64,000 bases of DNA, taken from Dichomitus squalens LYAD-421 SS1 (taxonomy: Eukaryota > Basidiomycota > Agaricomycetes > Polyporales > Polyporaceae). The position numbers were made by a program, and so were the translations under genes. The stretch lies in contig NW_006766898.1 in NCBI RefSeq assembly GCF_000275845.1, positions 461,304 through 525,303 on the forward strand, in the 5' to 3' direction. Positions 46,059-58,133 of this stretch are shown here, one piece after another. Numbering within the stretch: the first letter of the stretch is position 1; every line of letters begins with the position of its first letter. The notes beneath the pieces were generated by a model. That model was not told the origin of the DNA and did no database searches. It saw only the letters and a program-made list of their open reading frames with translations.

Positions 46059-46996
46059 AGAGCGCCGCCACGCATTCGTTTTCCCTTCGTTATCGCATTA
46101 TGTTCGTAATCCATACCTAGAACGTGACGAGACAACTGTGCGCTATGACTGGCGTGTACGTATATTTACCTTAATACCCCTCATTGCGCCCATTTCCACT
46201 AGTCATCCCTCCATCCACCAGCAGTCGTCGGATATCGGCGACGCTGCCCCTTGCTTTGTCCGATACATCGTCGCACCTCCCGCAGCCTCGCCGTATCTCC
46301 CCATTTCAGCGTTATGACCCTCACGATGCAGTGTTTTCTCAAGGACGTTCCTCGCTCGGTCTTGTGGGTTACGTGTCGTGCAGCTGTGTAGCACACTGAG
46401 CAATACAGTCTTCCATTCAATCAATCGGAATATCATGGTGTCGTTGCTACTTGCACATGGAGGTAGGTGCCGATGTTCGGATGTTTTGTGTAGGCCTCTT
46501 GAGGTAGCTGGAAATAATTGACTGGAACGGCGAAGCCCAATACATGAGCGGGAGGAGCGTGGATTTGAAAGGAGGAAATGACACTATCGTAAGCAGGAAG
46601 CGAAGATACAAACCCACCATTCAGGGTGCTTCCCTACTGCAGGAGAGCCTCTCCACTGAACGACAGATACGAGTGCATTAAGGGGTTGGTAAGGCACGGG
46701 ACAAGTCACTGAAGTCCATAGAGGCCGACCCTCTCTCATGTAGAGTCTCGATGCATGCGCTCCTACTCAATACCTTTCACGCATGACAGCAACAAACTGT
46801 TATAACCGTCGAAAGTTGCGCTATTCAAGGTTTTGTATAAAAGTCAAGATTAGAACAAAGTAAAATGTTGCAATTGTCATCTGGCAGGGAACTGTATCAA
46901 GTACTATCGACAATAGCTAGCTAACATACATGAATACCTGGGAGAGACAGATGATGGTCAGGAGTACAACAAGAAATCTAAGCAACTCGATGGTAT
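46059..46996. other. Intergenic, convergent gene ends
   Basis: Between the stops of the ABC transporter and the first FunK1 gene, about 940 bases. No gene, repeat or strong motif seen. Confidence 0.5.
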
Positions 46997-49786
46997 TCAT
47001 GCTCCGTAAGAAGCTGCACGTCTCACTCTTGGCTTTCGAGAGCTCCCCCTGCCCGTCTCTGACGTCGTGCGCGTGCGAGTAGTCTTGGATGCTGTACCAG
47101 CAGCGACTACCCTCGCACCTCCCCTACCCTTCCCCCGTGCAGTCGCTTTCTCCGCTGCTCGGTCTTTCTGCCTCTTCTCCTCCGCTACACGCACCTCTTC
47201 CTCCCTCTTCTTCACCAGCCGCTCGCTGCGTCTCCTGCCTTCCGAGGGAGACCGTGCACACTCAAGCACTCGATCATCCTTCGTGGCCGCCTGCTGTACG
47301 CGAGCACGTCCAGAACGGAAACGCTTGGCCATCCGGGATTCAGCGTCCGGATTCGGCTCGGACGACGGACGTTTCCTCGACTCCTGTTTTGGGCGATCCG
47401 ATGTGTGAGATGGGACGAGGGGTGGAGTATGACTGGATTGCAGATGATGCGATGGCGGTCTTGAAGCGGGAGGGGTAAAACCATCTTCGCGCGGCGAGCG
47501 GAGAACGTGTACGAATCGATTGTCTCGTTCCAATGTGTGCGTCTGGAGGAAGGTAGCCCAATACACATCAAGATGCTCTGGATTAGACCACTTATCCTGA
47601 TCTCTGCCCTTCCACCTGTCGCCAGAGCTGAGGAAGTCTGCGACGGTGTTGATCCACTCCCCGAGATGCTTACTGCCGAATTCGATAGTCGAGGTATACG
47701 ATCGAAACATGACGTTCATCACCTTGGCGCCCCCTCCTCGCACAATACCAGGCCCGAAGGGCATCCGCTCGTCGAAAAATTCAGCGACGAACTTTCGGAG
47801 TTCCTCCAGAGTTAGGTTGTGAGGTTGATACATCAGGGCGCACCATAGGACGACATAGAAGAGAGCTTCCATGTCGTCTTGGAAGGTGTGCTTGAGCTCG
47901 TAGTCGTCGGGTCTCAGCATCCGTCTCGAAAGGTATCGCCATGTGCCCTAGGTGATTTCCGCTTAAGAATCTAGTCTGACCAAGCGAGAGTACAAGGTGA
48001 CTTACAGCACGCCCCACTTCGCGAGCCTCGCCAACATCATCCACTTTGCATGATACCTCCCAATCGATCAAGTATCCTTTTCGAATCGGGTGGTCGGGAT
48101 GCTTGACCAAGATGATATTACCGACGCTCAAGTCCCTATGGATGCGGGAGTCCTTCGCGAACGCGTCCCTCATGGCTAGGTGACATTGAGCAAACTTGCC
48201 TCCGGGAAGCGGGGTATGCTGACGTACCAATATATACATCATAACCTGCATGGAGAAGCTCTTCTGCACCACGGAGACGTGAGACGCCGTATCCGACGGT
48301 CCCCAGGACTACACGATAGTGGCGTCTCCTGGAGATGTGAACCTTGCGTTGATTCACTTGGCACAACCAAGACGCCGATCGTACTCTATCCGTCGAGGTC
48401 CTTTGGTAGTCCCTGGCTGGTCAACGTCAGTCAGTCAACGAAGGGGTAGAAGATGATCGAACCGTACCAGTGGGTCGCTCGGACGAGTGAGTTGACTCGC
48501 AAACATCGCCGTGCCAGGCCAGCAACGGGACGTGGCGCACTCCAAGATCGTTGAGGCGCTGCAGGGTATGAGCTTCCAATTCTTCCACTGCAGTCAGACG
48601 CCAAGTGTCCTTGAGGAACGCGACCGAGCGCGTGACCACATCCACGGCCCAATAGCCTCTTGTGCCCCGTCCAACCAAAGTGAGTGGCGAAATGACTGGG
48701 CGGGAGACGAGGTAGCGACGCGTAGTGTCCATGCTGGCCGGCAAATCCTGGCGTAGAATGTCGATGGTATAGACATGTCCTGGGGAATAATGCTCCCGGA
48801 CGGCCTCTTCGATGGCCGGATCGTCGAGTTCAAGTTGGGCGCGAACCTCAATTCTGAGGGCGTTTAGGAAGAGTGATTGCTCGTTGGGCGGGGCGAGCTG
48901 CACAGAGGTGTCATGGCCACGACCTGCGTTTGACGTCTGAGAAAAACGCCATAGGAATTCGCATAACGTCTCGGGATATTTTCGAATGTCGAAGGCCTCA
49001 GTGACCACGCAACCTGACCGATCCCAACGGAGAAGTCGCGCGGAAGAGCCAGACAGGGAAATGGAGAAGAGAAAGGTTCGGAATTGTCGAGCAAGAATTT
49101 CAGTCACAAATGCGACATGCTGTCCGAGGGTATGGATGGCATTGACAGGATCATCTTCCACAAGACGTAGAAACTCATGAGAGTCGCGCAATTCGTCATT
49201 GATGTTCGAAGGCGGGTCGATGAAGAAATCGTCCATGGGGTCCGGCTTCATGTCTATGAATAGCTCGGCGTAGCCCAGCTCGACGCGAGACTCGAAGGAG
49301 GAGTTATGAACGGCTGCTACATTATCGGAAGCGTAGCAGCAGATCCCGGGTTTCATGAAGCCCGGTTCCCTAGGATGTAGACTGCGTGTGGCAGCGACCT
49401 CGAAAACAAATCCAGGACAGCGAGCTTGCTTGGGTGTGCATTTGTTCAGAGCAGGAAGCTACCCATTTCAGACAATGAAACGACAGATGCGAAATAGAGA
49501 CACTCACCAAACGGCTACACATTTCGTCGAATGCGGCCCAACGCACGGGCACATCCTTGAAAGCATTCCTGCTCCGAGCTTTCCCGCTCTTGTTTTCCTG
49601 AGAGCTCAAGGGTAAAAAGGTATCAAGAAAGTCGTCAGGAGGCATGGGACCCAGTAGATGGTCTAGACAGTCGCTGAGATGCTGGTTATTGCGCTCCATA
49701 GCAGAGCTGGGGTCTAAGCCACGTGTGCGAGACAAAGTGGAGTCGAGAGCCATAGGAACATCATAGACGCACGACTGAGTAGCCAT
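46997..49786 (-). CDS. FunK1-type protein kinase, first copy
   Basis: The N-terminal part has the segment LLGPMPPDDFLDTFL, shared with the neighbouring copy, then the kinase-like fold of the fungal-specific FunK1 family. It shows GRGTRGYWAVDVVTRSVAFLKDTWR (glycine-rich loop and lysine region), the catalytic loop IHRDLSVGNIILV (HRD with Asn), and DWE in LIDWEVS where ordinary kinases have DFG. It ends the domain with TFQDDMEALFYVVLWCAL. The C-terminal 180 residues are Arg/Lys/Ser-rich and probably disordered, possibly nuclear. Several short introns lie near 49330-49480, 47945-48010 and 48180-48470. Substrates are unknown. ATG 49786 (MATQSCVYDV) is the first in frame, but the frame runs on upstream and a further exon is possible. 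Stop is at 46997-46999. Confidence 0.82.
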
Positions 49787-50530
49787 CTCATCGGGGAGCA
49801 AGCCAACAGTTCCGACAGCGAGTGGCGGGGGAGGACGAGAGCGGCGATGGGGAACGAGGTGTGTGGCTTTGGACAAGCTGCAGTTCGGAGTCAAGCGCTC
49901 GAACACCCGAGCGTCGACCTTGGGTGCTCTAATTAGCGCTTCGGACTACCGACTCAACACAGGGCTGCCAGCTGTCTGATCCACTCAATGTGCTTACCCA
50001 TAATAACGACGTATAGTCACCGAATGCATTCAGGTAAGATATTTGCATCACACGCAAGCCCCGCTGCCAGTCGGTCCACGGTACAAGTATATATGGTCGT
50101 GCGAGTGACCAATGGTGTACAGGGGTACTTAAGAATGTTAGTCGTCGCGGGACCACACTACACAGCACCTGACGAGCTCCAGCCCCCGCAACTCCGTCTT
50201 GGAATCTCCTTCTCTGACTCCTGAACCACATATATGAGTGTCGATAAACAATCGACATGGGACGGCGAATGGAGCGCTTACCCGTCCGCCGCCTGACAGC
50301 CTTGCTGCCCACGCAGATGTGTTTCTTCTTTGCGGCAAGGGAGAGAGGGGAGGGGAGGGAAGGGAAGAGGGAGGAAATTCCGAATTGAAGGAGGAGTGGG
50401 ATTGATGAGGGTGGGGGGCGAAGGAAATGTCATGGTCATTGGAAGCCAGCATCTCGTGTCGGCTGGGACGTAAAAGCTAGTGATCGCGAGGCGAAAGTTG
50501 GTGGGCGTGACCTCCCCTGGACGTTCTCCC
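49787..50530. other. Region between the two FunK1 genes
   Basis: It holds the possible 5' extension of the first kinase up to about 49925 and its promoter. A purine-rich tract at 50331-50380 is notable. No separate gene is supported. Confidence 0.4.
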
Positions 50531-53500
50531 TTAAAGTGTACCATCCCACTCAATGCCAAGGTCTCTCGAAGACGAACCCGCGACTCCATAGGGTGAGTAG
50601 TCGTCCATATCGTCTCCTGAGATACTCGCATCTCCGCCGGGCACAGTAAGTGAAGTCGAGGACGACATTGTATGACTAGTACTTCGGTAGCTGTGGTAGT
50701 TCCACGCAGGCGGTCGCAGAATTGTTTCTCCACCTTTGCGCGCACGCTTAGGAGCTGGAGGACCGTCGCTGTTGCCTGTGGATGGTATCTCCGTGTCGTC
50801 CTCCAATGGGCGTTTGTTGATTCTCCGGCTGGCTGAGCTGCTTGCCGCCGGAGTCGTAGATTGATGAACAGGCTTGTTCAACGCGGTTAGGGGCTTCTTA
50901 GACTTGAAGACATGCTTGATAACCTCGACCTTCGTATTGTCGTTCCGTTCGCTGATCTTGGAACCTTGCTGAGCTTCAAGAAAATTACCATACCACTCAT
51001 AGAATGCCTCCAGAGGCGAAACATGGTCTTCCCTCCAAGTACAGTAGTCCAGAGCCTTGGATATCCACTGCTGTATGGCAGGAGTCGCCCATTCCAGGCG
51101 TCCTGTATAGGTTTGGTCCAGCAGATTAGTGGCTTTGTGCACCCCGCCCGAGGGGGCACCACCGTCTGCATAGCAGAACCAATAGTCAAACATCTGTAAG
51201 GCAATATTGATTTGATGCGGCAAATCTCGATCAGATGGGTGTTTGAAGGGGAGCCAGAGAAGAGCGCAGTACAGGACGACATAGGTCAAAGACTCCATGT
51301 CATCCTGGATAGTATGTGTAATCGTCATGGCGGTACGACGTAGTTGTGAAGCGACAGTGACAGACAAGAATTGCCATGTCGCCTATTGATAGTCAGCACA
51401 CTATGAAAAGGCAGGTTGTTGAGCCAGAAGACTTACCGAGACTGGCAGGTCTTCGACGTTTGTTGAATGCGAGCTCCCATGCTCACATTTCCTGGAAAGC
51501 TCCCAGTCAATGAGGTACCCCCTGCGGCACCTCTTTGCATGGCGCTTCTCGGATTCTGACTCAGAGTCAATGTCACGGTAAAGGATGATGTTCCCAGGAG
51601 TGATGTCTCGATGGAGACGTTTCTCGACATCATACGCACTCTTCAGCGCTGCGGCGCAAGGTCAGCTGGAAGGGCAGCTCTAGAGCATATTTGCACTAGT
51701 ACCTTTCAGCGCATCGTATGCACCATGCAGGAGCTCTTCAGAGTGGCGAAAACGTTGAAGAGGGTAACCGGCGGCTCCCAGTACCAACCGGTGATGGATT
51801 CGTCTTATTACAAGTTGTTTCATCCGGCCAAGGGTACGTCCTCCTCGACAAACCCAGGGACACTCAAGATAGTCTTGAGTCAACGTAGTCTGCACATCGC
51901 CTGCAGGAATGGCATCAGCTTTCGAACAGACACATATTGAGCTGTCATACCTGACGTGTATTGGATCTCAAGTAGCTGACCGTCTTGCAGGTCATCTGCG
52001 ACGACAACGGACTTGAGGACGTCCTCTTCGTGCATCACAGGGGGTACGTGTTTGGTAATTGCACTCAATGCACGAAGTATCTGGCCTTCAGTCTCTTGTC
52101 TGTATTGCCCAACGTCGTACCGCCATGTATCCTTCAACAGCTGTACTTGCTTTGTGCGTGAATCGACTGCCCAGTAGGTACGGGTACCACGACCCGTGAC
52201 AGACAATGGGACGGACATGGGTCGAGACACAAGCAAGTAGTGGCCATCTTGTTCGAAATACGGGGAGTCCGGCAGATGGATGGCAGTGACAGACTGCTCG
52301 TCGAAATGCTCCTTCAGGGCATCCCGAGCGTAGAAATTGCGAGAAATGACGCCCTGCTGAGCAATGTGCTTTTCTACGGCACTCCTGAACTCAGTCACTT
52401 GTTCTGGAGTGGCAGGTTCGACAGTCAGGTCATAACCCCGGGTAGTGTGAGAGGCAGATGCAAATCGCCACAAGAACTCGCACAAGAGCTCAGGTTTCTC
52501 TCGCACGTTGAACCTCTCCGAAACAATAGCTCCTGCGCGATCCCAGCGGATGAGACGAATGAACTGGCCAGTCATGGAAATCGAGAAACAGCAATGTCGG
52601 TGTTGCCGTTTGCAGGTCTCGCTGGCGTAGGCAACGATCTGACCTAAGCGCCTTCGGGCTTCCTTGGAGTTGGACTGGGTGATGAAACTCCATTTGTTGC
52701 GATCGGAGTCAGGAGAGCTCGGGTCACAGAAGACGTCTTCATGAGAAGTCGCCTTGACCTCAACGACCAGGGCAGCGTATCCCATGTCGGTGCGCTTCAC
52801 AGGGACAGTGACAGGCTGATTCGCGGGGGCACTGGCAGGAACGGGCGGGCGTACACCATGACTTTCCCATTCGGGAAGTCGACCGTCTCCACCTGCGCTT
52901 CCGCGCTCATGGGGTCCTGTGTGGACAACGCGCCCACGCTTGCTTGACCCGCTTCGAGCGCCGCCGCGTGCACTCCTGCGCATCCCGGAGGCTGGAGAAT
53001 CGCCTTGATCCTCAGTAATGGAAGCTCCGTTCGGCCCTCCTTCCGCGTCGCCAGTTCCGCGGGTCCTGGCCTGCTTCAGAGCAGGAGTCTCTATTCTATC
53101 GAGGTGCTCGTTCGCATAACCGCAAACGTCTGGCTTGACATGTCCTGCCTTGCCTTCGGAGGGATCGCTGGTATCCTCGTGCAAATGGGTGTCGCAGAAA
53201 GTGAAACCAGGACATCGCCCGGCCGCGTTGATCGCTCTCGCCTGGGGGAGATTCGTTTCATAAACTTATAGCTCCATACAATAACAGCCTCACGCACCAA
53301 TGGCTCGTAGAAATCTTCCTCTTTAGCCCCCTCTGTAGGCACAGCATCGAAGGCACCTGCTGGAGAGGGCATATATCCTTTGACTCCCACTTCATCGAGG
53401 CTTAGGAACTCGTCTATGAAGGCCATCGGAGGCATAGGTCCCAAAATCCATCTATTTGCTTCATCGGCTAACCGGATATAACGATCGTCTGACGTCTTCA

Positions 53501-53537
53501 GAGCGAAGCCGTAGGTCTGACCGCTTGTCTCAGTCAT
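50531..53537 (-). CDS. FunK1-type protein kinase, second copy
   Basis: Same family and strand as 46997-49786. The N-terminus carries WILGPMPPMAFIDEFL, then a long variable, charged insert. The fold continues with RRLGQIVAYASETCKRQHRH, LLCEFLWRFASA, GRGTRTYWAVDSRTKQVQLL, the catalytic loop LHRDITPGNIILY and LIDWELS. IQDDMESLTYVVLYCALLW closes the domain. All key catalytic residues seen in FunK1 kinases are present, so it may be active. The tail has a basic patch KRARK and Ser-rich stretches and ends at the TAA 50531-50533. Three or more short introns lie near 53240-53290, 51910-51950, 51640-51710 and 51380-51435. ATG 53537 (MTETSGQTYG) is the first in frame; the frame is open about 100 bases further upstream, so the start is uncertain. 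Confidence 0.82.
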
Positions 53538-54221
53538 TGTGATGTGCGCTACGGGGACGTTCCAAGCGCCGCCTCCCGATCCTTCCTTCCTGAGCGCACG
53601 ACTCTGGGTGGTCTGGGACCATTGAGAGGACTGGGACAACTGGGAAGCTGGATCGTTGGTGGTGTAGGGAGAATCGGCGTGGTGTATTTCGTGCCTAGAA
53701 GACTAGGCCATCGGCAATTAGCTTCCCCGTATCTGAATTAAGACAATGAAGGCATATGTACGTATACTGATTTCGGCGGCATGATCTCAATCCGGGCCAA
53801 GGGATCTGTAGGGCAGTAGGAAAGAATCCGAAGGATACAGTAGGGGAACGGTGTGAGGGGGGAATCTCGGGGCGTTAACCATTTGACCGAGCTTACATGG
53901 TATGGCTGTCACCCGAACTCATGGGAACTTCTTCACGTGTCGCCATGAGAAAGCTACTGCACTGCAGCCGGAAGAGCGTATGTATAGCCTGCGACGAGGC
54001 AGTTGGGAAGCGGTGTTCGGCGCCGTATACCGAGAGATTTTACTTCAGTACTCAACTTGCCCCATATCCACTGCATTGAATACCACTGCACCGTCTCTGA
54101 CCCTAGCGGGATCAAGGTATTCGGAACGCGAGATGATGAGACTACAAAATGTTGAGTAGTGACAGTTCGATCTGAGTGCCTGATAGACACGGTAGCCGAC
54201 GCTACCGCTGCAAACGGATGA
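53538..54221. other. Upstream of second FunK1 gene, no gene seen
   Basis: It contains the presumed promoter and leader of the kinase and about 400 bases without recognisable coding content. At 54222 the BMS1-like sequence begins. Confidence 0.45.
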
Positions 54222-55915
54222 CTTCCTCAGCGCCCGCACCTGTTGCAACAACGCCATCGCCTTCTTCTCCTCAGGCTCCATCACCACAGCCCGCTTCTGC
54301 ATATACGTCGCCCGGTACTGCACCTTCATCAGCGCCGGCTTCGACACGTACAGCAACGATGCCTGCAGTTTCTTTGGCAATTTCAGTGAGGTGAAGCGTC
54401 GTGCAGACCGCCCCACTGGCTTATACGTCGAGCTGACGTTCGTGTGAATCTTGTGGCCCTGATCGTGCCGCACTGCACCCATGAGGCGATTCCCCTCCAA
54501 GTGTTGCTGGCTCAATTGTAGCAGGGACGTCACCGGGTGGTAGAACGTGCGGGGCTGGGTCGAGAATCATGCGCGAAGGAAGACGATGTGTAGAGAAACC
54601 CGAACATCTATGAGTACACGTGGACACGAATAGCACAGCAATACGCCGGCACTCCGACATGAGCCACGTAAAGTACAAGACAGTAGACACGCACCGCGTA
54701 TCAGGATCAGTTCTCGAGCGCTGCTCGGAACGCCCCGCTGGGCTTAGACAGGGCCTTCTTGACCTGCCCCTTATCCCCGACACGGCACGGATGTTCGTGC
54801 CCTCGAACTGCGCGACCTCCAGAGCCGAGTTGGATGTGTTTGATGGACACCGTAGTCTTCGATATATTGAACGGTACACCCGTTGGCTTCGTCTCTATAC
54901 GGTGCATGTCGGTCTTCTGATGTTGAGCAGAGAAGACAAGAGAGCTATGCGTCTTGAGCTTCTTCGCAAGTCACCAGTAACATTGAATACGGACCTAGGC
55001 GAAGCCGAAGCACTGTTCGTCGGGTAGGAGCTGCCAGACGTTGAGGAGGTATGTTGGGACGACGCTTTCGGCCATCTCCGCCGCGATGGACGTGAGCTCA
55101 ACGTAGACGTGCGTCCCGGGCCGATAACCTTCCAGGAGCGCTCACGTTTCGGGATTTATGCCTTCAATCCGGGGCGGTTGAGCTGCTGTTGGCGGGCCAT
55201 CGTGTCCTTTGCCTCGGTGTAAAAGTCGATCTCTGTCGTGTTTACTTCGTCGTACTGCCTTTCAAGTTGCGCTTCAACTTGGCCTTCTCGGCAACGGGGG
55301 CGGGTGCAAGGTCAGCGAACGCGACGAACCGCCTAAGGAGGCTCTTCGTCCTCAAGCGTCGCGTTCAGGTCCTGGAGACCGATGACCGTCTTTCTGTATA
55401 CCCCCGGGATCTGCCGAAAGATGGGGTTAAAGAACGACGGTTAAGAGATAACGCCACTTGTGGTTTGTGAATATATGAGGTAATCTTACTTCTTACGCCA
55501 TGCTCGTTGACGTTCCCGGGCATGTTGACATAGAGAACACCCTGGTCGTAAATGACGCCATCGACGTTGCTCATTGGAGCATGGGACGAGCAGTTTCTTC
55601 CCGCTCAGCTTGCGTCACTTCTCCGTCTCAGCTTCAGGCGGGGGCCAGGATTCCCTAGGATCTGGACGCTCTTGAAGACCATAGCATGTTCGTCCAATCA
55701 TCCTTGTCCTTGGTTGCATTAACCTCCTCGCGGAGAGTGATCTTGTCGAAGTGTCCTAAAGCACGTAGGGGTATTGATCAAGTGAAGATGAGGCGATGAG
55801 AACTCACGTCTTCTCTTCGAGGGACTCCGCACCCCGATATGTTGATAATGTCGGGCAAACCATGGGCTTGGAGAGCGTGAGCCGTCAATCACGACCAAAG
55901 CGCGACCAGCCAATG
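54222..55915 (-). pseudogene. BMS1: Partial, decayed copy of BMS1
   Basis: Segments match the intact BMS1 at 58530-62316 in the same order and strand. They include [19 protein letters not shown] and [20 protein letters not shown] (about 54400-54222), KFEGTNIRAVSGIRG-type sequence near 54800, the [17 protein letters not shown] region near 55100, LQDLNATLED near 55360 and SNVDGVIYDQGVLYVNMPG near 55550. Even the intron after that last segment is retained (compare 61042-61115), so it arose by DNA duplication, not from mRNA. Missing are the basic tail, most of the acidic middle, the stretch after the LIFS motif and the whole P-loop region. Stops and frameshifts are frequent. The last trace is near 55915. 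Confidence 0.9.
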
Positions 55916-56171
55916 TTGCATAGAAGACATCTCAGCGAAGTAGATACCAATCAACCAACACAAAGCAACAGTTCAGCGATAACGAGGCCTGTGTGCAGGT
56001 GGCCCTAACATTGACACAGTAGGCACCTCAAGTGCAACCTCGACAAGCCTCGTACCACACACAGACCATCCAGCTTGATCCTATTCTCTGCGGACGTCTC
56101 AGAAAGGTGATTAACTGTAAGGTAGTGAGGGAGGATGTCGTGACTGCGATGATGGCAGTGGGACTCACTAG

Positions 56172-57104
56172 TCAATAGGACAAGGAATCCGAGATATGAG
56201 GGAACATCGAACGATGTCCCTGGACTTCCTCAGTGTAGACACCCGAAGTGACCCTCTCATTCATGAACTGCCCCCAAACACGCGGTAGGATGGCCGTCAC
56301 GCTGACCTCCCAGTAGTCAGGAAGCCAGCCGGCCGACTCCCAATCAAAGATGCCACAGACATGCCCGTCCGGGCCGACCATGATATTGTGCGGGTTCAAA
56401 TCGCCGTGCGTGAAGACGACGGCATGTGTAGGATGCGCGAAGAGCTGTTCAGCAGGGGCAACGTCCTTCTTATCTTTCGCGGCAAAATTTCCTATGTACC
56501 GAATCTGCTGGTAGAAGGCCGCCTCGTCTGTGGATGCCGGAAGCTGGGATAGAGGAATAAGAGGCCCCGCCACAGGTCCGCCATCGACGCCACAAATGGA
56601 AGCGCCCCAAGGACTGGAGAAGGAGCGCATCAAAGTGAGAATGCGCACGAGGTCATCCTTCACGAGGTCAAAGTCGATGTCCTCGTTGCTGAACGCATCC
56701 AGCTCGATCCCTGGGAGCCTCGTCATGAGGAGAGATGGCATGGGAGATAACATACTGCCACTGAAGACGTGGCCGGAGGGCGGTTCAGCGAAGGAGATGA
56801 ACCTGGGTGCAGGGACACCCATAGCGCGCGCGAGGTTCATCGCAATGCCCTCTTGCTCCCGTACGCGGGGCCCGTTCTTGAGGAGGAGACCGAAGGGGAG
56901 AGGGTATATGCTAGGATGCGTCCTGATGCCACGGAAACGACAGTACGCAGTCGAGAGTGGCTTCAGAAGCCACTCATGAATGTAGAAACAGATTCTCCTG
57001 GAAAGAACGGAAGAGGGACGAGGAATGCGAGGACATGGTAGAGGCTGGAGGTTGTGCAGAGTTTGCGGAAAGAGTGGCTTCGGGTGGCTTGCGGCTTGCA
57101 GCAT
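56172..57104 (-). CDS. Aminoglycoside-phosphotransferase-like kinase, 310 aa
   Basis: One open frame from ATG 57104. The APH/choline-kinase fold is shown by FTHGDLNPHNIMV, with the catalytic Asp and Asn (HGDLxPxN), and by GIFDWESAGWLPDYWE (metal-binding Asp in the DWE motif). Upstream, LARAMGVPAPRFISF and LLMTRLPGIELD are typical of this family in fungi. Such proteins phosphorylate small molecules; in fungi the substrates are mostly unknown, and resistance to drugs should not be assumed. The frame ends soon after the lobe helix, about 40 residues earlier than many relatives, so a spliced last exon or truncation is possible. It sits between two pseudogene fragments but is itself free of stops. 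Confidence 0.8.
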   Translation of the reverse strand: MLQAASHPKPLFPQTLHNLQPLPCPRIPRPSSVLSRRICFYIHEWLLKPLSTAYCRFRGIRTHPSIYPLPFGLLLKNGPRVREQEGIAMNLARAMGVPAPRFISFAEPPSGHVFSGSMLSPMPSLLMTRLPGIELDAFSNEDIDFDLVKDDLVRILTLMRSFSSPWGASICGVDGGPVAGPLIPLSQLPASTDEAAFYQQIRYIGNFAAKDKKDVAPAEQLFAHPTHAVVFTHGDLNPHNIMVGPDGHVCGIFDWESAGWLPDYWEVSVTAILPRVWGQFMNERVTSGVYTEEVQGHRSMFPHISDSLSY

Positions 57105-57232
57105 CGTCGCGGATAGGATAGAGAGAGCGTTAATCGCCCTCAGCAGCTGGCGTGAGTTGCGTGATCGTGGGAATGGCTCTGGCCTCCATCAGGACATACT
57201 TATGCATCCAGTTCTTCGACAGACACTCACCT

Positions 57233-57500
57233 CGCCGTCAGTAATCTTGAGGTTGCCTTCGTGCACTGTGCCTCGACTCTGATCATCGGCTACATCGTCG
57301 GTCTCTCGTTCAACTGGCCGGTGGTCCTCGTCGGTACCCCCTGAGTCCTCGTCTTGGCTGAGTATATACATCCTTCTCGTGCGTTTTCTCCGGACGCAGC
57401 CGCTCGTTTCACTTGAGCTAACTTGATATGTGGCAGCGCGTCGTCGTGCTCGAGGATCGGTGGAATGAGAAGGCAAACGAGGCGTCCGCCCAAACTGGCA
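57233..57500 (+). pseudogene. Intron-retaining fragment of the ABC transporter gene
   Basis: It matches 44510-44780 of the ABC transporter gene. LIIGYIVGLSFNW corresponds to LIIGYIIGLSFNW. The intron that follows is still recognisable (GTGCG...GAGCTAACTT...GGCAG against 44664-44721), and RVVVLEDRWNEKANEASAQ corresponds to RVVVLKDQQNKKAHEASAQ. A small deletion and a TGA disrupt the reading frame. Nothing of the ATPase domains is present, so it cannot function. The retained intron shows it was copied from DNA. Confidence 0.9.
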
Positions 57501-57633
57501 GTAGGTAAGAAATGAGTGATCGAGTGGCACCTATCGTGATGGCGCCCAAGGGCAGTACCGGTGCACAGACACTAGACAAACCATTCAAGTTCATGGCAGA
57601 AGTCCTCATCCTGTTGGTTAAGACTTCCCACAT

Positions 57634-58133
57634 ATGCCCGCTCAGTCAACCGTCGACTCACGCCTTCAGATCGGCGCCATCTACCTCCTCCTATTCATCC
57701 GGGATCGCGATATCGACAAGGGCTTCCACTGGGCACTATACCACCACCGCACCCTTACTGGTTTTACAAGTTCAACGTGAAGCAGATGGGGTCAGGCTGG
57801 ATCTGTGACAGCGCCCCCAACAACGGCATCATGCATTCCTTCCTCCTCGACGGCGCCCTGTGTATCGGCTTCTGCGACCCCGCAGAGGCAGACGCGCTCG
57901 CGTGGATCGATCGCGTGTGTTTGACGGAGCCCCCCGCTCCGTTTGACACGTTCACATGTCGAACGTGGACCATGCACTGTGTGCGTGGCCTTATCAAGCA
58001 GGGCTTTGTCAAGTGTGACGACCCCGACGCCTTGGAACAAGAGGCCAAAGCCTGGGGGGTGCTCCACCACCAGAGTGCCCACGACGGAGTGATGCCCCGC
58101 CCCATTAACGATTCGAAGGTTTGCAAACTTTAA
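57634..58133 (+). pseudogene. Small unrecognised gene with a frameshift
   Basis: From ATG 57634 the frame reads MPAQSTVDSRLQIGAIYLLL, then DKGFHWALYHHRT. It then shifts by one base (loss of a C in the CCCTTAC stretch near 57752) to YWFYKFNVKQMGSGWICDSA ... CRTWTMHCVRGL ... QEAKAWGVLHHQSA, with the stop at 58131-58133. Composition on both sides of the shift is protein-like (Trp-, Cys- and aromatic-rich), so the two halves belong to one former gene of about 165 codons. I do not recognise the family. If the shift is a sequencing error the gene is intact. Confidence 0.5.
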
